64,000 nucleotides of DNA from Elusimicrobiota bacterium (GTDB taxonomy: Bacteria; Elusimicrobiota; UBA8919), in contig JAQUMH010000001.1 of assembly GCA_028718185.1 (NCBI GenBank), positions 405,186-469,185 on the forward strand, in the 5' to 3' direction. The position numbers and the translations under genes are program-made. Positions 25,625 to 34,565 of the stretch are shown in pieces (positions within the stretch are counted from its first letter, which is position 1; each line of letters opens with the position of its first letter). A model generated the notes under the pieces. It had not been told where the DNA came from, made no database searches, and was given only the letters and a program-made list of their open reading frames with translations.

Positions 25625-27433
25625 CTAGTTAATAACTTCTATTTTTATTTTTAATTTATTCTCTTTAACTTTCATTAAATCTATTACTAAAGGAATTGCT
25701 TCGAAACCAGGAACGAGATTAAAAACTCTTTGAGTAGTGAAATTTTCAAATCCTGCCGGCGAATCTGTAGTAATTCTTAAACATCCCTCAGGTTTTAATA
25801 TTTCAATACAACCGCTACCATTTCTTTTTATCTTCTCACTACCTAATGAAACTACCGGAAAAATGTAATTTATTTTGTCGTAATTAAAATTAGAATTTAT
25901 TTCTATTATAATTTCAATATAATTTTTTAAAAACAAATAGCTGAATCCATATTGTATCGGACTTTTTTTGGGATTAAACTGGTCTTTATCTACCAATTTA
26001 CCGGTCACACTAATTTCCATCTTGTCCCTTTTTTGCTTGTATTGAACTTTAGCACTAAAATCATTCAAATTCCTAAAATAATTACCATCTTGTTCTAATT
26101 CTATCCTTGGAGTAAGAGCCATAGTGAAATTATCTATATGTTTTTGCATATTAGTTGTTTCAACCAACCTATACTCTGTCATACTTGCTGTTACAATAGG
26201 TCCAACGTCTTTATGCCACAGCATAGATAATGCTCCGCCACTTGGATGTCCAGATCTATATGAATTACTAACCCAGTCATATGCTGTTATTGTCCCCCTC
26301 CATTTTCCTATTGCTACAAGCAATGTATCAATCTCTGAATATTTTTTAATACCAAAAGCAGTTTCTCTACATAACTTTCTTTTTTTACCATATTGTATTT
26401 TCCCATTGGTATAATCAAGAACTGTTGCCAGTGCTTTAGCATGACAGAACGTATGATGAATGCACGGTTTATACCCGCGATGGTAGCAGTGAGGACCGCC
26501 ATAGAGAATTCCTTTATGTGTACATTTTTCATAAAGATTTAGATTTCTTAATGCTGCTTCTGCAAACATGGGATTACGATTAGCGAGTAAAGCAAACGCC
26601 GGCTGGCATCCATCAGAAGTACGACTTCCCCAATATGTCCATTTATATATTCTTGTTCCCCAACTATTGTCCCATGCCCCGTCAGGAAGCATAAATTCCA
26701 GATGTGATTTAATTGATTTTTCAACAACATCCAAAATTTTCTTATCTTTCATTATCAATCCGTATATCACCAGTGCGGGCAGAGATTCTTCAACATTATA
26801 GCCTAAATCCACAGGGCTGCATCCTTTCGGACTATAATCAAAATGAGGACTGCCTTCTCCAAAAATAAGATTATTCTCTTTTGATATATATCTTAACGCT
26901 TCGTTAGCAAATTCCTTTGCCTTTTTCTTAAATCTTGGTTCACCATAAATTTCCGATGCAATTGCCATAGTCGCAGAATAAGTAATAGGATAGTTGATAT
27001 TTGACATTTCCCAATTTATAAATTCATATAGAAAATTGCAGGCACGATATAGACGTTCTTTCCATCTTTTATGAATATCCCCTGGAAGAATTTTTCCATG
27101 ATACCTGAGTGCTTCACCGAGAGCAATTGCACCGAACACTGTAATGCCTTTCCAGTTACTTAACCCCGGGTCATTTATCCAGCTTCCATCAGGCTGATTC
27201 GCATTATCTGACCACGCCTGAAGTTTTATTGCTGAATCAAGATATTTCTTTTTACCAGTTACATCCGCCATATACATGAGCGGGTATACAGCGTCACCGC
27301 ACCTTCCATGAATCATTGAACAGGCAGGGCACATAATCCCGCCGTGTTTATCAGGTGATTTCACATCATTAATCTGGAGCTCAACCAACGAATCACACCA
27401 TTTTTTAAGAAGATTGAAATATATTTGTTTCAT
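25625..27433 (-). CDS. Putative alpha/alpha-toroid glycan-processing protein
   Basis: A 602-aa protein whose first 400 residues look like an (alpha/alpha) toroid: helical pairs rich in Trp, Gly and His (NQPDGSWINDPGLSNWKG, SINYPI-like segment, LPDGAWDNSWGTRIYKWTYWG, HRGYKPCIHHTFCHAKAL). The rest (about 430-602) is beta-rich. This two-part plan is shared by many polysaccharide lyases and heparinase II/III-like enzymes, but I cannot assign a family. No signal peptide is evident. It converges with the GH2 gene, so a role in the same glycan pathway is plausible but unproven. The gene ends in TAG. Confidence 0.55.
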   Translation of the reverse strand: MKQIYFNLLKKWCDSLVELQINDVKSPDKHGGIMCPACSMIHGRCGDAVYPLMYMADVTGKKKYLDSAIKLQAWSDNANQPDGSWINDPGLSNWKGITVFGAIALGEALRYHGKILPGDIHKRWKERLYRACNFLYEFINWEMSNINYPITYSATMAIASEIYGEPRFKKKAKEFANEALRYISKENNLIFGEGSPHFDYSPKGCSPVDLGYNVEESLPALVIYGLIMKDKKILDVVEKSIKSHLEFMLPDGAWDNSWGTRIYKWTYWGSRTSDGCQPAFALLANRNPMFAEAALRNLNLYEKCTHKGILYGGPHCYHRGYKPCIHHTFCHAKALATVLDYTNGKIQYGKKRKLCRETAFGIKKYSEIDTLLVAIGKWRGTITAYDWVSNSYRSGHPSGGALSMLWHKDVGPIVTASMTEYRLVETTNMQKHIDNFTMALTPRIELEQDGNYFRNLNDFSAKVQYKQKRDKMEISVTGKLVDKDQFNPKKSPIQYGFSYLFLKNYIEIIIEINSNFNYDKINYIFPVVSLGSEKIKRNGSGCIEILKPEGCLRITTDSPAGFENFTTQRVFNLVPGFEAIPLVIDLMKVKENKLKIKIEVIN

Positions 27434-27538
27434 ACTATATTTTATTTTCTTTTCATAATCCCTGTAGAGTACTCACACATGTCATATTTAACAATTTTTT
27501 AAATAGATTGTAAAAAACTTAAATAATTTAGATTAGAT

Positions 27539-29212
27539 TTAGTTTTCACTATTCAATATTTTTTCCAAATCCTCATCAACGGTTGAAATTGGCTGGATGT
27601 TAAATTTTTCAACCAATATTTTTAATACATTCGGAGAAATGAAAGCAGGTAGCGAAGGACCTAGTTTTATATTTTTTATACCCAAAGACAGAAGAGTTAG
27701 TAATATACATACTGCTTTTTGTTCGTACCATGAAAGTATAAATGAAAGAGGCAAATCATTTACACTGCATTTAAAATGTTCAGCTAATACTGAAGCAATT
27801 TTTATTGCAGAATATGAATCGTTACATTGACCGCAATCTAATAATCTGGGAATTCCACCTATATCGCCAAACTCTAACTTATTAAACCTGAATTTCCCAC
27901 AGGCGAGAGTAATAATAACACAATCTTTTGGAACTTTTTGAGCAAATTCCGTATAATAGTTTCTCCCCGGTTTTGCACCGTCACAACCACCGATAAGAAA
28001 AAAGTGTCTGATAGTTTTATTTTTAATTGCATATATGATTTTATCAGCAACGGATAACACTGCATTATGGGCAAAACCTACAACTATTCTATTATTATCT
28101 TTATCCTGATTAAAACCACCAAGTTGTAATGCTTTTTTAATTACTTCACTAAAATCCTTTTTGCCATTTATTGAATAGATATGCTTGACTCCGGAATAAG
28201 ACACTAAACCAGTTGAGAAAATTCTATCATTATAAGAACTTTTTGGCTTTTGGATACAATTAGTAGTCATTAAAATTGCTACAGGAAACTCATCAAATTC
28301 TTTTTGCTGGTTTTGCCACGCATTACCGAAGTGTCCTATAAGATGTTTATATTTTTTAAGAACCGGATAGCCGTGTGCAGGAAGCATTTCACCGTGTGTA
28401 TAAATATTTACTCCTTTGTTTTCGGTCTGTTTCAGCAACTCTTCTAAATCCGGTAAGTCATGTCCTGAAACAACAATCGCGGGACCTTTTTTCATTCCCA
28501 AAAACACTTCTGTCGGAATTGGATTACCAAAATATTCGGTATGTGCCTTATCCAACATCTCAAGACAAGAAAGATTGACTTTTCCAAACTCCATAATCAG
28601 CTCGATTAAATCATTACTTGACAGAGAATCGTCTACCAACGCCGCTAATCCCTTATGAAAAAAGATATTGATAGCTTTATTGCTGCTTCCCAAAATAATC
28701 GCATGGTCGGCATATGCAGCCATTCCCTTTAAACCATATAGGAGAATCTCTCTTAAACTCCTTATATCTTCATTTAAACCAGGATTAGATAAGACTCCTA
28801 CTTTTTTCCCTTGTTCAACCAGCCCATTAATAGAATTTTCCGGCGACCATTCAGCTGCTTCCGGTAACCTACCGCTGAAAGTCTTTTTATATTTTTTCTT
28901 ATAAGCACCTAAAAATAATTTTTTTATTTTTTCTTTAATATCATATGATTTAAGTATAATTTTTTGCAACTGTTCCGGATTGAAATTCACGTTTGTTACA
29001 GTTGTAAACAATCCCTCAACAATAAATTTGTCAACTTCCGCATCTTCTGCTTTCAACTCATCTGCCATTTTTCCATACACTCCAATACCTTTTAAACTAT
29101 GTAGCAAAAGGTCCTGAAGAATTGCAGTGTCCGATGTTTTACCGCAAACCCCTTGAATAGTACAACCCTTACCACCGGCGGTTTGTTCGCATTGTCTGCA
29201 AAACATATTCAT
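27539..29212 (-). CDS. hcp: Hybrid cluster protein (hydroxylamine/NO reductase)
   Basis: A 557-aa Hcp. The N-terminal C-x2-C-x8-C-x5-C motif (FCRQCEQTAGGKGC...C) binds the cubane cluster. Hybrid-cluster ligands are visible in HGEMLPAHGYP (His, Glu), TTNCIQKP, GGCDGA, LACGKFRFN, and LDCGQCNDSYSA with VDEDLE. In anaerobes Hcp reduces NO or hydroxylamine in nitrosative stress. It lies 9-15 nt after a ferredoxin-like gene, a typical electron donor pairing. Start: ATG 29212 chosen; a TTG two codons upstream is nearer the GGGAG and is possible. Confidence 0.95.
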   Translation of the reverse strand: MNMFCRQCEQTAGGKGCTIQGVCGKTSDTAILQDLLLHSLKGIGVYGKMADELKAEDAEVDKFIVEGLFTTVTNVNFNPEQLQKIILKSYDIKEKIKKLFLGAYKKKYKKTFSGRLPEAAEWSPENSINGLVEQGKKVGVLSNPGLNEDIRSLREILLYGLKGMAAYADHAIILGSSNKAINIFFHKGLAALVDDSLSSNDLIELIMEFGKVNLSCLEMLDKAHTEYFGNPIPTEVFLGMKKGPAIVVSGHDLPDLEELLKQTENKGVNIYTHGEMLPAHGYPVLKKYKHLIGHFGNAWQNQQKEFDEFPVAILMTTNCIQKPKSSYNDRIFSTGLVSYSGVKHIYSINGKKDFSEVIKKALQLGGFNQDKDNNRIVVGFAHNAVLSVADKIIYAIKNKTIRHFFLIGGCDGAKPGRNYYTEFAQKVPKDCVIITLACGKFRFNKLEFGDIGGIPRLLDCGQCNDSYSAIKIASVLAEHFKCSVNDLPLSFILSWYEQKAVCILLTLLSLGIKNIKLGPSLPAFISPNVLKILVEKFNIQPISTVDEDLEKILNSEN

Positions 29213-29227
29213 AAGCAAATATCTCCC

Positions 29228-30073
29228 TTATTTTTTTATTATTTGTCCTTTGATAGAAACGACGTATTCTTTTACAGCTATTTTCTTACCGGAATTTCCC
29301 AACGCTTCTTCTATAATCCGGCTGATACCAAAACAACACGGAACTTCCATATGCACTATTGTAATTGATTTAATGTTGTTAATCTTAAAAATCTCTGTAA
29401 GTTTTTCTATATATTCCTGTAATGTTTTATCTAGCTTCGGACAAAATATTATTAACACTTTGTCTTTAAGAAACTTGCTGTGAAAATTGGCATATGAAAA
29501 AGGCACACAATCTGCAGTTATTAAAAGATTGGCATTTTTAAGATAAGGTGCATTTGGATTCAACAGTTGAAGCTGTACTGGCCAGTTTTTTAGTTCAGAA
29601 TCTAAAGAAATATTTTTATTGTTCTTTCCGGTTTTCTTTATGTTTGTATCTTTTCTAAAATCCACTGATTTTGAACCGGGACAACTGCACTCTGGTTTAT
29701 CCATATTATCACTATTTATATCCGGTATTTTAATGTTTTTTTCTTTAAGGATATTTTCTGCTTCAGCTAAATACTTAATTTGCGAATGTTCCTTAAGATG
29801 TTTTAAATGTGCTTTTATAAGATTATCGCCTCCTTTGATTATATTTTCCATAACCTTCTTCTCGTTATAATTTTCCGTTTCCCGCTCTTCTATAGTAATG
29901 GCTTCTTGGGGACAATTACCAATACAAGCACCTAAACCGTCACACAATAAGTCGCCAACCAACTTTGCTTTACCATCAACAATTTGTATTGCGCCCTCAG
30001 GACAACCGGTAACACATAGTCCACACCCGTTACACCTCTTTTCATCTATACAAATAATTTTTCTTATGGCCAT
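29228..30073 (-). CDS. Dicluster ferredoxin-domain protein paired with Hcp
   Basis: A 281-aa protein. The first 60 residues hold two [4Fe-4S] motifs: C-x2-C-x2-C-x3-C as CNGCGLCVTGCPEGA and CDGLGACIGNCPQEA. The second part (about 150-281) has a Cys pair in VEVPCCFG-like sequence (MEVPCCFGISRI) and LITADCVPFSYANF. Proteins of this layout are common beside hcp in anaerobes and are presumed electron donors. The middle (about 90-135) is charged and low in conservation. The RBS is weak. A repeat element separates it from the upstream small gene. Confidence 0.82.
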   Translation of the reverse strand: MAIRKIICIDEKRCNGCGLCVTGCPEGAIQIVDGKAKLVGDLLCDGLGACIGNCPQEAITIEERETENYNEKKVMENIIKGGDNLIKAHLKHLKEHSQIKYLAEAENILKEKNIKIPDINSDNMDKPECSCPGSKSVDFRKDTNIKKTGKNNKNISLDSELKNWPVQLQLLNPNAPYLKNANLLITADCVPFSYANFHSKFLKDKVLIIFCPKLDKTLQEYIEKLTEIFKINNIKSITIVHMEVPCCFGISRIIEEALGNSGKKIAVKEYVVSIKGQIIKK

Positions 30074-30112
30074 AATCTTTACTCTAATTTATAATGGGAT
30101 CCCTTTTAGCAG

Positions 30113-30243
30113 GTCATTGCGAGCCTGCCTGACGGTAGGCAGGTGACAGCGAAGTCGAAGATCCCATTCATGGGGCAATCTCATAAAATGAGCCAGCCAA
30201 AACCGGGATTGCCACGAGCCGACGAATCGGCTCTCGCAACGAC
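30113..30243. repeat. ATTGCGAG inverted-repeat element, 131 bp
   Basis: Ends GTCATTGCGAG (30113-30123) and CTCGCAACGAC (30233-30243). Inside is a second hairpin, CCTGCCT-GACGGT-AGGCAGG (about 30124-30143), the same palindrome type found inside cusB at 46205. It fills most of the 30074-30277 gap. Confidence 0.7.
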
Positions 30244-30277
30244 ACGACATAAAAGGTTTTTCAACAATATTATAATA

Positions 30278-30580
30278 CTACTTTTCTATTCTATAATCGC
30301 CGTTATGTCTATCCCTTAATTCGCCGAGTTTACTTTTATTCCAGTTTTCTATTCTTGAAAAATACCCGACTATCCTGGTAATATGTTCAACATTCTTACC
30401 TTGAGTAACTTGCTTATCAAGCATTGCCCATTCATTACTCTCTATTGCTTTCTGAGTGAAATGTGCAACAGTATCCAGCCATTGGCATCCGACAAAATAC
30501 CCGGGTTTTCCTTCATGTTCCCCTTCAGACCAGTCATAACCTTTCTCAACACAAGTGTTAATAAAATTTACTATCTCCAT
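30278..30580 (-). CDS. Stand-alone NrdD C-terminal-like small protein
   Basis: A 100-aa protein resembling the C-terminal end of anaerobic ribonucleotide reductase: TRIVGYFSRIENWNKSKLGE followed by LRDRHNGDYRI. In class III RNR the R-x-x-G-Y segment carries the glycyl radical; here RIVGY keeps the Gly and Tyr but lacks the adjacent Cys. The first 50 residues (YDWSEGEHEGKPGYFVGCQW) are not NrdD-like. It could be a spare-part glycyl-radical subunit or an unrelated reuse of the fold. GGGGAGGTGATAA is a strong RBS. It lies between the Rrf2 regulator and the ferredoxin/Hcp genes. Confidence 0.6.
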   Translation of the reverse strand: MEIVNFINTCVEKGYDWSEGEHEGKPGYFVGCQWLDTVAHFTQKAIESNEWAMLDKQVTQGKNVEHITRIVGYFSRIENWNKSKLGELRDRHNGDYRIEK

Positions 30581-30638
30581 ATTTTATCACCTCCCCCCTT
30601 AAAAACATAAAGAATGTGTAATGAAATAATTAAATATT

Positions 30639-31073
30639 TTATTCAATGCCTTCTTGTCTATTTTTTAACAACACATCCTTAAGCAATTTATCAATTGTGA
30701 TATTATTGAATTCTGCTAAAACTTTATTTTCCACATCTTTTATTCTCTTTCTTATGACGCAAATTGAACGATTAGGACATATGTTATTCTTAAACATGCA
30801 TTCAGAAAGTTCAATTTTGCCTTGAAACATCTTAATAAGGTCTGAAATACGAATGTCCTTTACATCAGTTTGTAGTTTAACCCCGCCACTTATTCCCTCT
30901 TTGGAAAGAATAAGGCCTTTTTTTGTCAAAGTTTGTAAAATACCCCTCATAAAATAAAGCGGAACATTTTCTTCCTTTGAAATTTCATTTGAAGACACAA
31001 ACCTGTCTCTATTTTGGGCGAGATTCATAACAGCCCTTACCGCATAGTCAGTATTTTTCTTAAAAAACTTCAT
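30639..31073 (-). CDS. Rrf2-family Fe-S regulator (NsrR/IscR-like)
   Basis: A 144-aa winged-helix regulator. The HTH is at about 25-60 (SNEISKEENVPLYFMRGILQ) and the wing contains the conserved SKEGISGGVKL. Three cysteines, Cys92, Cys99 and Cys105 (C-x6-C-x5-C), match the cluster-binding site of Rrf2 sensors. With hcp downstream, NO sensing (NsrR-like) is the likeliest role; this is inferred from context. A consensus promoter with a palindrome over its -10 lies directly upstream, suited to autoregulation. Confidence 0.88.
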   Translation of the reverse strand: MKFFKKNTDYAVRAVMNLAQNRDRFVSSNEISKEENVPLYFMRGILQTLTKKGLILSKEGISGGVKLQTDVKDIRISDLIKMFQGKIELSECMFKNNICPNRSICVIRKRIKDVENKVLAEFNNITIDKLLKDVLLKNRQEGIE

Positions 31074-31090
31074 ATTATCCCTTATCTAAG

Positions 31091-31122
31091 ACTATTATAG
31101 TATTAGTTTAGATTCTTGTCAA
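31091..31122 (-). promoter_or_regulatory. Consensus promoter and palindrome of the Rrf2/hcp locus
   Basis: On the minus strand TTGACA (31117-31122), 17-nt spacer, TATAAT (31094-31099). The 11-bp palindrome ACTAT-T-ATAGT (31091-31101) covers the -10. The remainder of 31123-31389 contains no gene I can support. Confidence 0.75.
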
Positions 31123-31389
31123 TAAGTTTATTTATTTTCATAATTTTTTTTCTTGAGGTGAGCCCTTAAAGATTAGAGTACTGGGTAAGAATTAATTTTC
31201 ACAAAAACACTTTTCGTAAAAGAACCTGCCGGTAAATTCTAAATAAACTGCGAAGTTAGAATATTAAGATATTATGCTTTAGAAGAGAAAGTGTGGCAAA
31301 ATCATTTTGAGTTTTTAATGTAAACTTCTGTTTAAAACTGAAGAAATCATACTTACAACACCAGAAATGTCCTTATTTTATAAGTTACT

Positions 31390-31743
31390 TTATTTGTAAA
31401 CTGACATTCCAATCGCCGGCATAAGCATAACCATAAACATTCCAATAGTTAATAATATTATTACAATCAATAGAAAAATATTCAACAGTTTAACGATTTT
31501 AGTGTTTTTCCCTATAACTATATAACAATAAATTGCAATTATCGATAATAAAACTATAAACCAGATTCTAGACAGAAAAAATATTATCCTGATTGGCTTA
31601 GGAAGTAACACCACCCCAAAATCATTAAATATTTCTCTAACTTGAGGAATAATAAAAATTAAAATAAAAAAAGTTATTTCTATAAGCAATAGTAATAATA
31701 GTTTATAAATATTATTTTTAATAAATGTAAATATTTTTTTCAT
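31390..31743 (-). CDS. Small membrane protein, unknown
   Basis: A 117-aa very hydrophobic protein with about four predicted helices (LLLLLLIEITFFILIF; IIFFLSRIWFIVLLSIIAIYC; LLNIFLLIVIILLTIGMFMVM). No family recognised. The ATG at 31743 is preferred to one at 31815 since it begins with MKK, though no RBS is clear. It is isolated, with 300 bp of empty sequence upstream and 280 bp of gene-free sequence to the next gene. Confidence 0.5.
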   Translation of the reverse strand: MKKIFTFIKNNIYKLLLLLLIEITFFILIFIIPQVREIFNDFGVVLLPKPIRIIFFLSRIWFIVLLSIIAIYCYIVIGKNTKIVKLLNIFLLIVIILLTIGMFMVMLMPAIGMSVYK

Positions 31744-32026
31744 ATATTTATTATTTTGATTTCTGCTTATATATGGAATAATCAGAGCGAATTTAAAATG
31801 CAAGATTAATTGCAATTAAGTGACATTGTGATTTTACTGTTTTGCCGTTGGAAAACCAAGGAAATGCCTTAAGATATCAAATCTGAAACTTTTATGGATA
31901 CCTAATCGCCAACCTAATTTGAGAATATAGACCAATGATCTGCCTTTACGATTAAACAGATACAGTAAAAACAAGAACCTTCACCTTCGGTTCAGGATGA
32001 CGACAAAGACAATTACAGTCCCACCA

Positions 32027-32794
32027 TTACTGTGTTTCTATATTTCCTATTTTTTCTTTTATTTTTTCAAAAGACTTTTGAGATATTTTTTTCTCTGTTA
32101 TAATTTCAATCAGGTTTTCTTTCGCTTTTTCCTTTCTACCTGCATTTCTTTCTGTAAAATATATATCAAGCCAAATATCTACAGCGTCATCATATCTCCC
32201 ATATTTATTATAAATATTACCCAATATCAACTTAATTTCAAACGGACAATCCGGATATTTCGCAGCTATTTCGAGGTTCTTAATAACATTTTCAAATTTA
32301 CCTTCTTTTGAAAAAACAATGGCAGCTGCATATAAATGATAAGGATAATATTGCGGATTATGTTCAATACCCTCATTTAGAAGTTCCAGTGCTTCATCAT
32401 AACGGGTAAGATTCCATGCAAGTGAAGCGCCGCCAAAACCGTATACATACTTAAAATATGGGTCTATCCTGACACAACGCCGGCACATATCCAAAAAATA
32501 TCTGTATCTTCCATATTCACCTTTTTTTTTAGTGTCTTTTTCATATTTACTATAATCTTCTTCACTAACCTTGTCTTGCCAACCGCTACCGCCATAATAT
32601 TGAAGTGTCTGAATCCAAACCACATCGGCAAATAATCTCCTCATACCAAACAGCAACCCCGCAAAATCAAGCGATTGTGTCTTCTCAGTGACTATATTCA
32701 AAGGTGCAGGATACGGATAATTAAAATTTCTGTTCGCCCACCAGCCGGCCAGAACAAGAACTAATAAAAGTCCAAAGATAGTAACATTCTTCAT
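32027..32794 (-). CDS. Membrane-anchored TPR protein
   Basis: A 255-aa protein with an N-terminal signal anchor (VTIFGLLLVLVLAGWWANR, residues 4-22) and about three to four TPR-like helical pairs (about 95-215; AWNLTRYDEALELLNEGIEH, YHLYAAAIVFSKEGKFENVI, GNIYNKYGRYDDAVDIW). The part at 40-70 (FGMRRLFADVVWIQTLQYYG) is typical of a conserved TPR family in uncultured diderms. Role unknown. Its ATG overlaps the cooC stop (ATGA), so it is the last gene of the heptosyltransferase operon. Confidence 0.75.
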   Translation of the reverse strand: MKNVTIFGLLLVLVLAGWWANRNFNYPYPAPLNIVTEKTQSLDFAGLLFGMRRLFADVVWIQTLQYYGGSGWQDKVSEEDYSKYEKDTKKKGEYGRYRYFLDMCRRCVRIDPYFKYVYGFGGASLAWNLTRYDEALELLNEGIEHNPQYYPYHLYAAAIVFSKEGKFENVIKNLEIAAKYPDCPFEIKLILGNIYNKYGRYDDAVDIWLDIYFTERNAGRKEKAKENLIEIITEKKISQKSFEKIKEKIGNIETQ

Positions 32795-33516
32795 AAAATA
32801 TTTGATTTTAATAAAATACTCTCTATATCATTTTTGATTTCGGCATTATCAATATCAAAAATATTCTTTTTATTTTCAAAATCATTAAAAAAATCTTCGT
32901 TATAATTTATATTCCCTATTGTTTCTAAACCATCAACCTTATTAGTATTTTTGTCTTTAAATTTATTAACAATTAAATACTTCTTGTGGATTTTTATAGG
33001 CAGGCTTTCGGCTGTTTTTTTAACATTTTTGGCTGCAAGAAAACTTATATTAGTGGGTTCTGTAACTATAAACAACGTATCTACTTCATCATTAGTCAGC
33101 CGTGAAAGATGTTCCATTCCCGCTTCATTATCTACGATAATAAACGGATATTGTTTATTTAGCTTTTTCAAGAAAGTTCTCAAGATATTATTTACCGCAC
33201 AATAACACCCCGGTCCTTCAGGTCTTCCCATAACGAGCAAATCAAACCCCTTGTCCGTTTCAGTAATACACTCCTGCATTTTCATATCAAGCCATTCAAT
33301 TTTAGAAATTCCTGAAGGGTTTTTTTTAAATTCTTCTTCCCTTAAATCTGAAACAGTCATTTTATAATCAACGCCTAAATAATATCCCAGATTTGCATTA
33401 GGGTCAGCATCAACAGCAAGAACAGGTTTTTTCCCCCTCTCTATTAGATGCTTAACAATTAAAGATGAAACGGTTGACTTTCCAACCCCGCCTTTTCCTG
33501 CAACTGCTATTATCAT
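32791..33516 (-). CDS. cooC: CooC-type nickel-insertion ATPase
   Basis: A 241-aa MinD/ParA-superfamily ATPase: deviant Walker A GKGGVGKST (7-15), VDADPNANLG (36-44) and the C-x-C metal site in GPGCYC (Cys104, Cys106), diagnostic of CooC, which loads nickel into CO dehydrogenase. IVDNEAGMEHLSR matches the Walker B region. No CO dehydrogenase or acetyl-CoA synthase gene is in the window. It overlaps the MetE-like gene by ATGA upstream and the TPR gene downstream. The methyltransferase-like neighbour suggests a link to C1 metabolism. Confidence 0.88.
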   Translation of the reverse strand: MIIAVAGKGGVGKSTVSSLIVKHLIERGKKPVLAVDADPNANLGYYLGVDYKMTVSDLREEEFKKNPSGISKIEWLDMKMQECITETDKGFDLLVMGRPEGPGCYCAVNNILRTFLKKLNKQYPFIIVDNEAGMEHLSRLTNDEVDTLFIVTEPTNISFLAAKNVKKTAESLPIKIHKKYLIVNKFKDKNTNKVDGLETIGNINYNEDFFNDFENKKNIFDIDNAEIKNDIESILLKSNIL

Positions 33517-34565
33517 AGTTTAATTATATTTTCCGCCAGGTTTTTTGTAAAAATAATAATTTTTTTTGCTAGTTCTTCAGGAAGGGAACCTACCCCGCAT
33601 GAGGGCGTAATAAGATACTGGCTCCTGACTGCTTTTTCATTAATTCCTTTTTTAACAAGATATTCCATTTTATTTGTAAAATTTGAAGTTACTGAACTTA
33701 TCGTTTCGGTATTTATTGCATCTGAACTTGGCACTATCCCCCACGCTAAAATACCACCTCTTTGCAAAAACATATTCAATTTATCCGGATAAAGCGTTAA
33801 ACCGTCGAAACAACTATAGGCATCAAAAGATATTATGTCAATATTAGTATCCATCAAAATAGACCAATCGGTATTACCGCAGCAATGAACACCAGATAAC
33901 GCATTCTCTGAATGTATCCCGTCGCTTACCTCACTAAGATATTTTATGACATCTTCGCGGGACACCTGGGTAAAGGCACTGCCAAATGACGATAGATACG
34001 GTTCATCTATAAACATAATAACGCTGAGTGCTGAGTCTACCTGTCCGCCAATCTGTGTGGCGGAAGTTCTAAGCTTTCTTATCTGCCACCGTGCTTTCAT
34101 TGTCAGTGCTTTCACTACTACATCGCTGAACTGTTCATTGTAAAATATTGAACGGTTATCCTGGTCGGTAACTTTCAGACCAAATGTAATGGGACCGGTT
34201 ATTTGACCCTTAACGGCAGGAAGTGGGAAGTGGGAAGTAGAAAGTAGGGAAATAAATTCATATAATCCTGCTGCATACTCTGAAGATATCTTAAAATATT
34301 CCAAATCGTCAGCAATAATTTTCTCATAAAACTTTTCTAAACCCGGCAAGGTGTTGTCTTTTATATTAAAATATATTTTTTGGTTTTTTTCATCAACCAC
34401 CAGACAAGGAAAACCTTCGGAATACTGAACATACATATTTTCCTTGAAATTTCTTTTTGGTAGCTGCGGCCATACGGGAATACCAAGGTTTTCTGACATA
34501 ATCTTAGTTGCTATTTTCTCGTTACTATACGGCATACTTCCGATTGCTGTTGATAATTTAAGCAT
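33513..34565 (-). CDS. MetE/UroD-like methyltransferase
   Basis: A 350-aa TIM-barrel protein like the catalytic half of cobalamin-independent methionine synthase and the archaeal/anaerobic MetE-like methyltransferases. Candidate zinc ligands are in VHCCGNTDW (His, Cys) and TPSCGVGSLP (Cys). GSMPYSN and KGQITGPITFGLKV are family blocks. A degenerate heptamer repeat (34217-34250) encodes SLLSTSHFPLPAV just before KGQITGP, an apparent insertion in the barrel. The substrate may be a methylated corrinoid protein (inference from CooC next door). Overlaps waaA by 8 nt and cooC by 4. Confidence 0.78.
   Translation of the reverse strand: MLKLSTAIGSMPYSNEKIATKIMSENLGIPVWPQLPKRNFKENMYVQYSEGFPCLVVDEKNQKIYFNIKDNTLPGLEKFYEKIIADDLEYFKISSEYAAGLYEFISLLSTSHFPLPAVKGQITGPITFGLKVTDQDNRSIFYNEQFSDVVVKALTMKARWQIRKLRTSATQIGGQVDSALSVIMFIDEPYLSSFGSAFTQVSREDVIKYLSEVSDGIHSENALSGVHCCGNTDWSILMDTNIDIISFDAYSCFDGLTLYPDKLNMFLQRGGILAWGIVPSSDAINTETISSVTSNFTNKMEYLVKKGINEKAVRSQYLITPSCGVGSLPEELAKKIIIFTKNLAENIIKL
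34217..34250. repeat. Heptamer repeat inside the MetE-like gene
   Basis: GGAAGTG/GGAAGTA units in tandem, kept in frame with the gene. The same unit is at 34935, 47274, 55171 and 61444. Confidence 0.75.

Noticed and set aside
32791-33516. CO dehydrogenase operon suggested by cooC
   Set aside because: No cooS, cdh or acs gene is nearby; the operon consists of LPS and MetE-like genes.
34217-34250. Short direct repeats that could suggest a CRISPR-like array
   Set aside because: Units are 7-8 bp, contiguous and without spacers, and several lie in frame inside genes; no cas genes are present.
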